A stretch of 64,000 nucleotides of DNA from Deinococcus sp. AJ005 (lineage in GTDB: Bacteria > Deinococcota > Deinococci > Deinococcales > Deinococcaceae): NCBI RefSeq assembly GCF_009017495.1, contig NZ_CP044990.1, positions 2,797,001 to 2,861,000 on the forward strand. The letters run 5' to 3'. Positions 49,213 to 58,886 of this stretch are shown one piece after another. How positions within the stretch are numbered: position 1 is the stretch's first letter; every line of letters begins with the position of its first letter. The translations under genes and the position numbers were made by a program. A model generated the notes under the pieces. The model was not told the origin of the DNA. It did no database searches and saw only the letters and a list, made by a program, of their open reading frames with translations.

Positions 49213-49701
49213 TCAGCCGCCCACCTGCCGGGTCCAGTCCTGAAGGTTGTAGTAGTTGGTCACGCGGGTGATCAGGCCGCCGTGGACCTCGAAGAACGCG
49301 CCCACCGGCAGCGCATATTCCTGGCCCTTCGCGGGGGGCAGATCAGCGTCGGTCTTCAGGTACTCGCCGTGGATCACGAATTCAGCGGCGGCGCGCAGGC
49401 CGTCGGAGCTGGCCATCACGGTCAGGTCACGGGCTTCCTCACGGTAGTGGGTGTCCATGTGGGCCAGAAAGGCACGGAAGGCGTCCTTGCCCAGCTCGCT
49501 GCCGCCCTGATTGATGTCGTGCTGCACATCGTCACTCAGCACTTCCAGCATGCCCGCCGGATCACTGGCATTGAAGGCGGCGTAATAGCGGGTGAGCAGG
49601 TCGTGCGTCCTGGCCTGCGGGCTGAAAGCCGTTTTGTCGGGAATACTGATGCTGGGGCCTAGAGCAGGGGCAGAGGTGGGGGCAGAGCCAGACAGATTCA
49701 T
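49213..49701 (-). CDS. SnoaL-like / ketosteroid isomerase-related protein
   Basis: 162 residues. After about 25 disordered residues comes a NTF2-like fold: HDLLTRYYAAFNASDPAGML, then DDVQHDINQGGSELGKDAF, ending in VTNYYNLQDW. Proteins of this type act on small hydrophobic substrates or bind ligands; no pathway is indicated here. TATTCT ends 7 nt before the ATG, giving a leaderless start. Confidence 0.78.
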   Translation of the reverse strand: MNLSGSAPTSAPALGPSISIPDKTAFSPQARTHDLLTRYYAAFNASDPAGMLEVLSDDVQHDINQGGSELGKDAFRAFLAHMDTHYREEARDLTVMASSDGLRAAAEFVIHGEYLKTDADLPPAKGQEYALPVGAFFEVHGGLITRVTNYYNLQDWTRQVGG

Positions 49702-49950
49702 ACCTGCCAGAATAAAGGTGAAGGGTGAAAAGAGGACTCACGATCTGTGCCGAGTAGGCCGCCAGGGGCTTGCGCCTCGCCTCATCTTTCCCATCTCTGC
49801 TCATCCTGGGGGAACGTTGGGGGCAGGGGGGTGCCGAATGCCCCGCAGACCACTGCACTTCTGCTACTTTAGAGACAATTCAGACCCGCACCATCACGCG
49901 CCGTTGGCCTGCCAGGTCAGGTGCGTGCGTTTCAAATGGAGGTTTCCCGC

Positions 49951-51345
49951 ATGAAATCAATGCGTTACATCGTGACCCGGCCCTGTCTGCAAGAAGGCAG
50001 TCTCAGCATCCTGAAATACCTGCAACCCACTTTCAACCAGAGCGGCCCCGCCGTCTTCGTGGACGATAAGGGCGACGAACATAATGTGCAGGTGGATACC
50101 GAACGCGCCCGTATCTGGGGTCTGGGCGGGCTGTACCACGCGCAGCATCTGGGCGTCAACGACGTGTTGACCATTACCAATCTGGCCCCGGCACGCTATC
50201 AGGTGGAGGCCATCGTCAAGCCCTACGCGCCGCCGGCCTCGCCCCGCCGCGAACCCAACAAGGCCCCGGAAACGCGCCGCGTGGTGGTGTCCTCCACCCC
50301 CCATGTGCGCGAGGTGCGGATGCAGGAAGTGCCGCAGGTCCAGTCGGCACAGACCCAGCCCGCAGAAGCCCGTCCAGCCGCGCCCGCCGAGGCGTCCGAG
50401 ATCAGCACGGGCGATGTCCGGGTGACCGAGGTGCGGGCCAGTGCGGCGGAAGCGGCAGCCCAGACACAGGTGGGGCGCGTTCAGCCCAGACCGCCCGTCG
50501 AACGGACCCAGGCCGAGCGGGGCAGCGTTCCCGTTTCTGGTCAGCCTGTGTCCAGTGCTGGGTCAGCCGCCACCGCCCAGGCCGTGGCCGCAGGACCCTC
50601 TGCCCCGACGCCGCGCGCCGCTCCCGAAGTCCGGCGCGGCGCAGAGGCCGGGCAGCCAGCAGCACAACTGGCCGAGCTGGCCCACCTGACCGGCTACCGC
50701 CTGGACGATTTGGGCGGCGGCGTGCTGAGACTGAAGGCCGAGCTGGGCGCGCACGGTTACGCCGTGCTGGTGGCGCTGGACGAGCAGGCCCGGACCTCGC
50801 CCGCCTGGAACGAGGAACCCGGCTACCGCGTCATGCTGTGCAGCGAGGGTGAAGACCCGCAGGGCGTGTCCCGCCTGACCCACGAGGCGCTGGAAGCTCT
50901 GATCGAACACGCGCGGCTCTCCCCGCTGTCCCCGGTAGACCTGCGCGGGTACTGGAAGGCCGGGCATGTGGACATGGAATCGGCGGCCAGCATCGCGGAA
51001 CTGGTCAGCGCCTATCTGGCGCAGCGCGGCATCTTCAGTTTCGTGCTGCTGACACTGGCCCAGCAGCCCGCCCACAGCATCATCAGCGTGCCGCGCCTGG
51101 CCGAGAAGCTGGGCAGCGGCGTCAATTACGCCGAACTGGGCAGCATCCTCGAAACCCTGACCCGTGCGCCCTTCCTGGCCCTGACCCCGCTGCCCGGCGG
51201 CCAGTTCCTGCTGCGCGTGGGCGTGGCGGACCTCCTGACCGATCTGGCCGAGTACGCCGATGGAGTACGCCGCCGCGTTCGCACCCCAGCGGGCAGCAGG
51301 CCGGAGACCACTGCCCAGCGCGAGGGTCTGGGTCTGCGGGCCTAG
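49951..51345 (+). CDS. Unrecognised three-part protein with long disordered linker
   Basis: 464 residues from ATG 49951, with GGAGG 8 nt upstream. Residues 1-92 form a compact domain ([20 protein letters not shown], then [20 protein letters not shown]) with a beta-rich pattern. Residues about 93-238 are Pro/Ala/Gln/Arg-rich and almost surely disordered. Residues 240-440 form a second domain ending in a winged-helix-like segment ([20 protein letters not shown]). The layout suggests a nucleic-acid or protein-interaction adaptor. I cannot assign a family. A 249-bp divergent promoter region precedes it. Confidence 0.7.
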   Translation: MKSMRYIVTRPCLQEGSLSILKYLQPTFNQSGPAVFVDDKGDEHNVQVDTERARIWGLGGLYHAQHLGVNDVLTITNLAPARYQVEAIVKPYAPPASPRREPNKAPETRRVVVSSTPHVREVRMQEVPQVQSAQTQPAEARPAAPAEASEISTGDVRVTEVRASAAEAAAQTQVGRVQPRPPVERTQAERGSVPVSGQPVSSAGSAATAQAVAAGPSAPTPRAAPEVRRGAEAGQPAAQLAELAHLTGYRLDDLGGGVLRLKAELGAHGYAVLVALDEQARTSPAWNEEPGYRVMLCSEGEDPQGVSRLTHEALEALIEHARLSPLSPVDLRGYWKAGHVDMESAASIAELVSAYLAQRGIFSFVLLTLAQQPAHSIISVPRLAEKLGSGVNYAELGSILETLTRAPFLALTPLPGGQFLLRVGVADLLTDLAEYADGVRRRVRTPAGSRPETTAQREGLGLRA

Positions 51346-51418
51346 CACCGGGCAGCACCACCTCCAGCCCCTGACAGAACGCACTGTTTGTACGTCACCG
51401 CGCCCCTACACTGGCGCG

Positions 51419-52477
51419 GTGATCGCTGTTCCAGACCCTATTCCCAGGATTCGCGCTGCACTGCTGGCGTGGTTTGACGCCTCAGGCCGTGAGTTGCCGT
51501 GGCGGCTGGGCACAGAGGGAGCGCGTGACCCCTACCGCGTGTGGGTGGCCGAGATTCTGCTCCAGCAGACCCAGGTGGCGCGCGGCCTGCACTACTATGA
51601 CCGCTTTCTGGAGGCGTTTCCCGACGTGCAGGCGCTGGCTGAAGCACCTGTCGAGGCCGTGCTGAAAGCCTGGGAAGGCTGCGGCTACTACGCCCGCGCC
51701 CGCAATCTGCACCGTGCGGCCAAGGTCATCGTTCAGGATGGCTTTCCGGGGGATTACGGCGGCTGGCTGGCGCTGCCAGGGGTGGGGCCTTACACCGCCG
51801 CCGCCGTGGCGAGTCTGGCGTTTGGCGAGGCACGCGCGGTCAACGACGGCAACGTGCGCCGGGTGCTGGCGCGGCTCTATGGTGAGGCCCGGCCCACGGA
51901 CGCCTGGATTCAGGCGCGGGCCGACGCCCTGCTCTCCCCCGTCCGCCCCGGCGCGTGGAACGAGGCGGTCATGGACCTGGGCGCAACCGTCTGCACGCCC
52001 AAGGCCCCGCGCTGCGCCGAATGTCCACTGTCTGCCCACTGCGCGGCACTGGCAGGGGGCACGCCCACAGCGTTTCCCGCACCCAAAGTCCGGGCAGCGG
52101 TGCGGATGGTGCAGGCGGTGGCCGTGCTGATTGGAGATGAGCGGGAGGTCGTGCTGGAGCGGCGCGAGGGCGGCTTGCTGGGAGGTCTGATGGGGTTGCC
52201 GATGCTTGAGCTTGGCCCGGATGAGACGACTGGCGAGGCGCTGGCGGCACTCTGCAAACGTCTGAATGCGTGTCCAGGAGAATTGCTGGGGCAGGTCCGG
52301 CACAGCATGACGCACCGCCAGATCACCCTGCATGTGTATGCGGCGGCCTCCAACTTACACCGGCAGGTGGTAGCGACAGCGGTGCTCTCACGGCTGGACC
52401 ACAAGGCGCTGGAACTATTACGGACGCGGCAGGAGGGCCTCTTTGCCACCGCACTCACAGACGGCTCATCCGTTTGA
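51419..52477 (+). CDS. mutY: A/G-specific adenine DNA glycosylase
   Basis: 352 residues from GTG 51419, fixed by TACACT 6 nt upstream. Helix-hairpin-helix LPGVGPYTAAAV (119-130), catalytic E45 (AEILLQQTQVA) and D143 (VNDGNVRRVLAR), and the 4Fe-4S ligands C192, C199, C202, C208 are all present. The C-terminal 120 residues form the Nudix-like domain that reads 8-oxoguanine. It removes adenine mispaired with 8-oxoG, a repair step suited to oxidation-resistant bacteria. Confidence 0.95.
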   Translation: MIAVPDPIPRIRAALLAWFDASGRELPWRLGTEGARDPYRVWVAEILLQQTQVARGLHYYDRFLEAFPDVQALAEAPVEAVLKAWEGCGYYARARNLHRAAKVIVQDGFPGDYGGWLALPGVGPYTAAAVASLAFGEARAVNDGNVRRVLARLYGEARPTDAWIQARADALLSPVRPGAWNEAVMDLGATVCTPKAPRCAECPLSAHCAALAGGTPTAFPAPKVRAAVRMVQAVAVLIGDEREVVLERREGGLLGGLMGLPMLELGPDETTGEALAALCKRLNACPGELLGQVRHSMTHRQITLHVYAAASNLHRQVVATAVLSRLDHKALELLRTRQEGLFATALTDGSSV

Positions 52478-52520
52478 GGGACGCCCCGCTGTTTTCTGGC
52501 GCGCTAAACTACCCCAGTCT

Positions 52521-53351
<831 letters not shown>

Positions 53352-53379
53352 CCCCCGCTGGGGGAAGGGCCGTTTTTGT
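53352..53379 (+). terminator. Hairpin and T run after uppS
   Basis: CCCCC, three-base loop, GGGGG, then eight bases and TTTTTG. A plausible but imperfect intrinsic terminator in the 63-bp gap before the lipoprotein gene, whose own promoter begins just past it. Confidence 0.5.
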
Positions 53380-53414
53380 TCTGCCAGCGCAGAGAATCCT
53401 CTACAATTTTTTCT

Positions 53415-53900
53415 GTGAAATCTGCTCTGCTCAAACCTACCTTGCTGTCTCTCGCCGTCCTGACCGCCGCCGTTTCGCTGGGGTCCTGCGCGCCCGCCGC
53501 TGGCGATTCGGGTGCCTCCACTTCCCCTGTGTCACGCGGCCCACTCAAGACTGGGGAAACCTGGAACATAGGTGGTCTGGATCAGAACAACAACACCCTG
53601 CGCGGCAAGATCAAACTGGACGATGCAGCCCCGACGTATCGCAACAGCAGCAAGAGCTGGTTTTACGACGGTGACAACGGCTACATCACCTTTTACGAAC
53701 AGAGTGAGGGCGCAAATTTCGCGGTCTGGGACATGTCCGATCCCGAGCGGCTGGTGGCCTGCTATGTCTTCGGAGCCTACGACAACGGCAAGACCAGCTA
53801 TGAGGGCGCGGGCCTATCCGGGACCAGGGAGGAAATCAACGCACTGTTCGCCAAACTTGACCGGGTTGTGGGCGGAAGGTGCAATGTAACCCGAGGCTGA
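53415..53900 (+). CDS. Lipoprotein of unknown function
   Basis: 161 residues from GTG 53415, with a near-consensus TACAAT box ending 7 nt upstream. Lipobox SLGSC (Cys25). The mature part has a beta-rich look (FYDGDNGYITFYEQSEGANF), and two cysteines (VACYVF, GGRCNV) may pair. I recognise no family. It stands alone between uppS and the convergent phoU gene. Confidence 0.75.
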   Translation: MKSALLKPTLLSLAVLTAAVSLGSCAPAAGDSGASTSPVSRGPLKTGETWNIGGLDQNNNTLRGKIKLDDAAPTYRNSSKSWFYDGDNGYITFYEQSEGANFAVWDMSDPERLVACYVFGAYDNGKTSYEGAGLSGTREEINALFAKLDRVVGGRCNVTRG

Positions 53901-53923
53901 CCCAGAGTTGAGGCAGGCCCCGC

Positions 53924-54568
53924 TCAAGCCTCCCGTACACCCGTGACCCAGTAGCGCACGCGTTCGGCGACGTTTTCCATATGATCGCCGACGCGTTCCA
54001 GGCTGCGCCCCACCCGCATCAGCATCAGCGCCTTGCTGATGTTGCGCGGGTCTTCGAGCATGTAAGTCACCAGTTCGCGCTGAATCTGCTCGTACAGGTC
54101 GTCGACCTCATCGTCCATGCCCACCGTGGCCTCGGCGCGGGCCACGTCGCGGTCCGCAATGGCCGTCCGCAGGTTCTGGCTCATCTCGCCCAGACGGGCC
54201 AGCATCCGCGCCAGATTGACATACTTCTTGAGGGCCGGGGCCTGCGCCAGTTCCGCGCCGTCCTCGGCCACATGGACCACGTAGTCACCCATGCGCTCAA
54301 TGTCCGACAGGCTCTTGAGGATCAGCGCCACCAGCCGCAGGTCACGGGCCACTGGCTGGTGCAAGGCGATGATCCGCAGGCATTCGGCCTCAATCCGGGC
54401 CTCCTGGGCGTCCACCTCCAGGTCCAGGGCGCGCACCTCGGAGAGCCGCTCGGTCTGTTCGTGCAACAGCACGTCGGCGGCCACCGGCAGCATCTGCTCG
54501 ACGGTGCCCAGCATGTTCAGCGCACCGTTCAGGACGCTTCTCAGATCGTTTTCAAGCACTTCACGCAT
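53924..54568 (-). CDS. phoU: Phosphate signalling protein
   Basis: 214 residues made of two three-helix PhoU repeats, each with the metal-binding E/DxxxD pattern (LKSLSDIERMGDYVVHVAED and VGRSLERVGDHMENVAERVR). It relays phosphate supply from the PstSCAB transporter to the PhoR kinase. AGGAG lies 6 nt before the ATG. A tandem CCTGAC box (54615-54632) sits 10 nt upstream of a TAGTTT -10. No pst genes are in the window; phoBR follow upstream on the same strand with their own box. Confidence 0.93.
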   Translation of the reverse strand: MREVLENDLRSVLNGALNMLGTVEQMLPVAADVLLHEQTERLSEVRALDLEVDAQEARIEAECLRIIALHQPVARDLRLVALILKSLSDIERMGDYVVHVAEDGAELAQAPALKKYVNLARMLARLGEMSQNLRTAIADRDVARAEATVGMDDEVDDLYEQIQRELVTYMLEDPRNISKALMLMRVGRSLERVGDHMENVAERVRYWVTGVREA

Positions 54569-54598
54569 GGGAACTCCTGGGGACGGTCATCACGGGGC

Positions 54599-54632
54599 AA
54601 ACTAGCATCCGAGGTGTCAGGGGGGGGTCAGG
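54599..54632 (-). promoter_or_regulatory. Candidate Pho box and -10 of phoU
   Basis: Minus strand: CCTGACC, CCCC, CCTGACA (54632-54615), ten bases, then TAGTTT (54604-54599). The 7+4+7 layout and the 10-bp gap to the -10 match the E. coli Pho box architecture; a third, out-of-phase CTGACA lies 14 bp further up. Confidence 0.6.
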
Positions 54633-54709
54633 GGGCGTCTGTCAGATGGTTTGGCTGCGAAAGTCCTGCTTGCCTGCAAACGGTTAGACAATCTTTCACC
54701 GGCAACCCC

Positions 54710-55663
54710 TTATCCCATGCCCCCAACCCCCGGCAAAGTGAAACAGAAGGCATTGCGCCCGTCTACCCGCGCCGCCCACGCCTGACCGCCCCAGCCGTGA
54801 ACGACGCTGCGGACGATGTACAGGCCCATGCCGCTGCCCTGGCCGCTGGCCCCCGCGCCGCGCGTGTGGGCCTGAAACAGACTGTCGGTGTCGGGGATGG
54901 GCGGGCCGTGGTCCAGCACGCAGACCTCGGCCCAGGTGCCGCGCCCGGCAGTCTGGACTTCGATGTCCTGGCCCGGTGGACCGTATTTCAGGGCGTTCTC
55001 GATCAGGTTGAGCAGCACCTGAAGCAATTTATCGGGATCGGCGCGCACCAGATGATCCGGGCCGAAGCTCAGGCGGGAGCCGCGCGCGGTCAACTCATTT
55101 TCCAGCAGGCGTTCGGCGCGGGCAAAGGCCTCGGCCAGCGGCAGGGTGCGGGCGCGGGTGGGCCGAAAACCTACGGCCAGGTCTTCTACCAGCCGGGCCA
55201 GCCGCCCCGTTTCCTGCAAGCCCTGGCGCACGAAATTCTGCGACAGCTCGCGCGGCATGTCGTATTCCAGCGCCTCCAGCACGCCTTTCAATGCCGTGAC
55301 CGGGGTGCGGAACTCGTGCGAGAGGACAGCGGTGGCCTCGCGCAGTTCGGCCTCGCGGCGGTGGTGTTCGGTGATGTCCTCGACAATCAGGGCCGAGACC
55401 TCGCCGTCGCGGGTGGCCGTGCAGCGCAGGGTGCGCCCGCCCACCTCCAGCTCCAATTCGCCGCCGCGCTCGATCAGGGCTTCGAGGGTATGCCGCCGCA
55501 CCACCTCCAGCACCGGACGGCCCGCCGCCCGCACCCCCGTGACCCCCCACAGCCGCGAGGCCGCCGCGTTGATGCGGACCACAGAACCATTCCGCGTCAG
55601 CAGCACCGCCTGGGGCAGTGCGTCGATCCAGAAGTCCGGGACTGTGCCGTGGGTTGCCGTCAT
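54710..55663 (-). CDS. phoR: PhoR-like histidine kinase lacking membrane segments
   Basis: 317 residues from ATG 55663, overlapping the phoB stop by 4 bp (ATGA). PAS domain about 10-100, HisKA with H116 in LSHEFRTPVTALKG, then N box (NLIENALKYG), D box (VLDHGPPIPDT) and G box (GSGMGLYIVRSVVHG). No transmembrane helix is present, unlike E. coli PhoR, so it must be reached by a cytosolic or peripheral partner, presumably PhoU. It phosphorylates the co-encoded response regulator when phosphate is low. Confidence 0.87.
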   Translation of the reverse strand: MTATHGTVPDFWIDALPQAVLLTRNGSVVRINAAASRLWGVTGVRAAGRPVLEVVRRHTLEALIERGGELELEVGGRTLRCTATRDGEVSALIVEDITEHHRREAELREATAVLSHEFRTPVTALKGVLEALEYDMPRELSQNFVRQGLQETGRLARLVEDLAVGFRPTRARTLPLAEAFARAERLLENELTARGSRLSFGPDHLVRADPDKLLQVLLNLIENALKYGPPGQDIEVQTAGRGTWAEVCVLDHGPPIPDTDSLFQAHTRGAGASGQGSGMGLYIVRSVVHGWGGQAWAARVDGRNAFCFTLPGVGGMG

Positions 55664-56349
55664 TTCGCCCCGGCCCACGGGCGCATGCGGTAGCCCTTGC
55701 CGCGCACGGTTTCCAGAAAGGCGGGCTGGCCCACCGTCTCGCCCAGGTGGGCGCGCAGTTGCGTGACGTGCTGGTCCACCGTGCGCTCGCCACCCAGAAA
55801 ATCCGCGCCCCACACCCGGTCCAGCAGTTCGGTGCGCGAGTAGACCCGTCCAGTGTGCTGGGTCAGAAAGGCCAGCAGATCGAATTCGCGGCGGGTCAGG
55901 TTCAGTTTCTGCCCGGCCACACGGGCCTCTGCACCGCCCATGTCGATGGCCAGCGGGCCGTTGGTCAGGGTCTCGGGCGTATCCGGCTGGGAGCGCCGTA
56001 GCAGGGCGCGCACACGGGCCACCAGTTCGGCGGCGGAAAAGGGCTTGGTCAGGTAGTCGTCCGCCCCCGTTTCCAGGCCCTCCACGCGCTCGGCCTCGGC
56101 GGCGCGGGCGGTCAGCATCAGTACCGGCAGGCGGCGCAGTTCGGCGGCGTCACGCAGACGGCGCAGAAAGCCCAGACCGCTCTCACCGGGCAGCATCCAG
56201 TCCAGCACCAGGGCATCGGCGTCGGCCAGGGTGTCCAGCGCTCCTGCCGTGGAGGCCAACGCCGTGACCCGCAATCCGGCGCGCTCCAGGTGGAATCTCA
56301 GCACATCCCGCACGGTTTCCTCGTCCTCGATGACAACGACGTGGCTCAT
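55660..56349 (-). CDS. phoB: PhoB-like response regulator (OmpR family)
   Basis: 229 residues. Receiver domain: D9/E10 acidic pocket, phospho-acceptor D50 (LVLDWMLP), T80 and K102 (LTKPFSA). C-terminal winged helix ends in TVDQHVTQLRAHLGE and RGKGYRM, the transactivation loop and wing of the family. GGAGG lies 3 nt before the ATG. A tandem CCTGAC repeat (56372-56389) 8 nt upstream of CAGAAT suggests autoregulation. Confidence 0.92.
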   Translation of the reverse strand: MSHVVVIEDEETVRDVLRFHLERAGLRVTALASTAGALDTLADADALVLDWMLPGESGLGFLRRLRDAAELRRLPVLMLTARAAEAERVEGLETGADDYLTKPFSAAELVARVRALLRRSQPDTPETLTNGPLAIDMGGAEARVAGQKLNLTRREFDLLAFLTQHTGRVYSRTELLDRVWGADFLGGERTVDQHVTQLRAHLGETVGQPAFLETVRGKGYRMRPWAGAK

Positions 56350-56357
56350 TGCCCTCC

Positions 56358-56389
56358 ATTCTGACCGCTCAGGTCAGGGGGATGTCAGG
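56358..56389 (-). promoter_or_regulatory. Candidate Pho box and -10 of phoB
   Basis: Minus strand: CCTGACA, TCCC, CCTGACC (56389-56372), eight bases, then CAGAAT (56363-56358), eight bases before the ATG. The heptamers repeat with an 11-bp period as in the phoU box. Confidence 0.55.
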
Positions 56390-56570
56390 CGTGGGCAGCG
56401 AGGCAGCGGATGAATGGGGCCATCCCTTCCTTTTTTGCCCCCTCCCCTGTGCGTTACCCTGCATGGGCCGCGCTCCGGGCATGGAGCGAGAAGGCCGTGA
56501 CCGGGAACACAGCGCCATCCCTCTCCAGGCCGTTCTGTGAGACGCCGCCCGGCACGCAAGGAGCTTAGAC

Positions 56571-57806
<1,236 letters not shown>

Positions 57807-57831
57807 AGATTTTTCGCCCAGTCCACTCCAG

Positions 57832-57859
57832 GCCCTCTCCACAACGGGGAGGGCTTTTT
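57832..57859 (+). terminator. Intrinsic terminator of metK
   Basis: GCCCTCTCC, five-base loop ACAAC, GGGGAGGGC, then TTTTT; stem of 9 bp with one wobble. It lies 25 nt past the stop. Confidence 0.88.
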
Positions 57860-57899
57860 CAGAATCCGGTTTGAGCGGTAACGGTGTTGTAGGGAACTA

Positions 57900-58844
57900 T
57901 TACTGCCCCAACTTCGCGTACTCCACGGCCACCCGCGCCGCCACCGCTGCGTTGTGGCGCACGAGGGCGATGTTTGTTTCCAGGCTGCGCCCACCGGTGA
58001 TCTCCACGATGCGACCCAGCAGATACGGGGTGGTGTCCTTGCCCGTCAATCCCAGCGCGTTCATATCCGACAGCGCCTGTTCGATCTGTCCGGCCATCTC
58101 TTCAGCGGGAATCTCGGCTTCGGCAGGAATGGGGTTGGCAAGCATCACGCCGCCGCCGAGGCCCAGCGTCCATTTGGCATGCAGCACGCGGGCAGCCTCG
58201 GCCTCGTTCGCCACACTCAGAGGCGAGGCAAAACCGCTGCGACGCGAATAAAAGGCGGGGAATTCCTCACTGCCCAGCGTGATGGCCGGGATGCCCTGGG
58301 TTTCCAGCACTTCCAGCGTCAGGCCGATGTCCAGGATGCTCTTGACGCCCGCGCTGACCACGCAGACCTCGGTGCGTGCCAGTTCCAGCAGATCGGCGCT
58401 GATGTCCATCGTCTGACCCGCACCCCGGTGGACGCCGCCTGTGCCGCCCGTGGCAAACACGCGAATGCCCGCCAGCGAGGCGATCCGCATGGTGGAGGCC
58501 ACCGTCGTCGCGCCGTTTTGCCCCAGCGCCACCGTCACGGGCAGGTCACGGGTACTGATCTTCTGCACGGATTTATCGGTGGCTAATTTCTCCAATTCAT
58601 CGGGACTCAGGCCCACTTTCAGGCGTCCGCCCAGCACGGCAATCGTGGCGGGTGTCGCGCCGTTGTCGCGCACGATCTGTTCCACCCCGCGCGCCATTTC
58701 CACGTTCTGCGGGTACGGCATCCCGTGGCTGATGATGGTGCTTTCCAGTGCCACCACAGGCCTGCCCGCCTTCAGGGCGGCGGCAACTTCGGGGGTCAGG
58801 TCCATCAGGGCGGCGACTTCAGGACGAATGGGGTGGAGATTCAT
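57900..58844 (-). CDS. psuG: Pseudouridine-5'-phosphate glycosidase
   Basis: 314 residues. Family motifs: VVALESTIISHGMPYPQN (with the conserved acid), the FATGGTGGVHRGAG phosphate loop and the SAGVKSILDIG segment with the catalytic lysine. It splits pseudouridine 5'-phosphate into uracil and ribose 5-phosphate. TACCCT ends 7 nt before the ATG. psuK, the partner kinase, lies 1.6 kb away on the same strand with a heme peroxidase gene between them. Confidence 0.94.
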   Translation of the reverse strand: MNLHPIRPEVAALMDLTPEVAAALKAGRPVVALESTIISHGMPYPQNVEMARGVEQIVRDNGATPATIAVLGGRLKVGLSPDELEKLATDKSVQKISTRDLPVTVALGQNGATTVASTMRIASLAGIRVFATGGTGGVHRGAGQTMDISADLLELARTEVCVVSAGVKSILDIGLTLEVLETQGIPAITLGSEEFPAFYSRRSGFASPLSVANEAEAARVLHAKWTLGLGGGVMLANPIPAEAEIPAEEMAGQIEQALSDMNALGLTGKDTTPYLLGRIVEITGGRSLETNIALVRHNAAVAARVAVEYAKLGQ

Positions 58845-58886
58845 GGGACTCAGGGTACGCGAGGGCGCAGGGTCTTGCTCTCGACG

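Noticed and set aside
53981..55693. 570-codon open frame antisense to phoU and phoR
   Set aside because: Composition (His/Gln/Arg-rich) is typical of an antisense shadow and it crosses two real genes.
56350..56570. SAM riboswitch upstream of metK
   Set aside because: No SAM-I or SAM-II style stems or conserved core were recognised; the gap looks like an ordinary promoter region with a ribosome-binding site.
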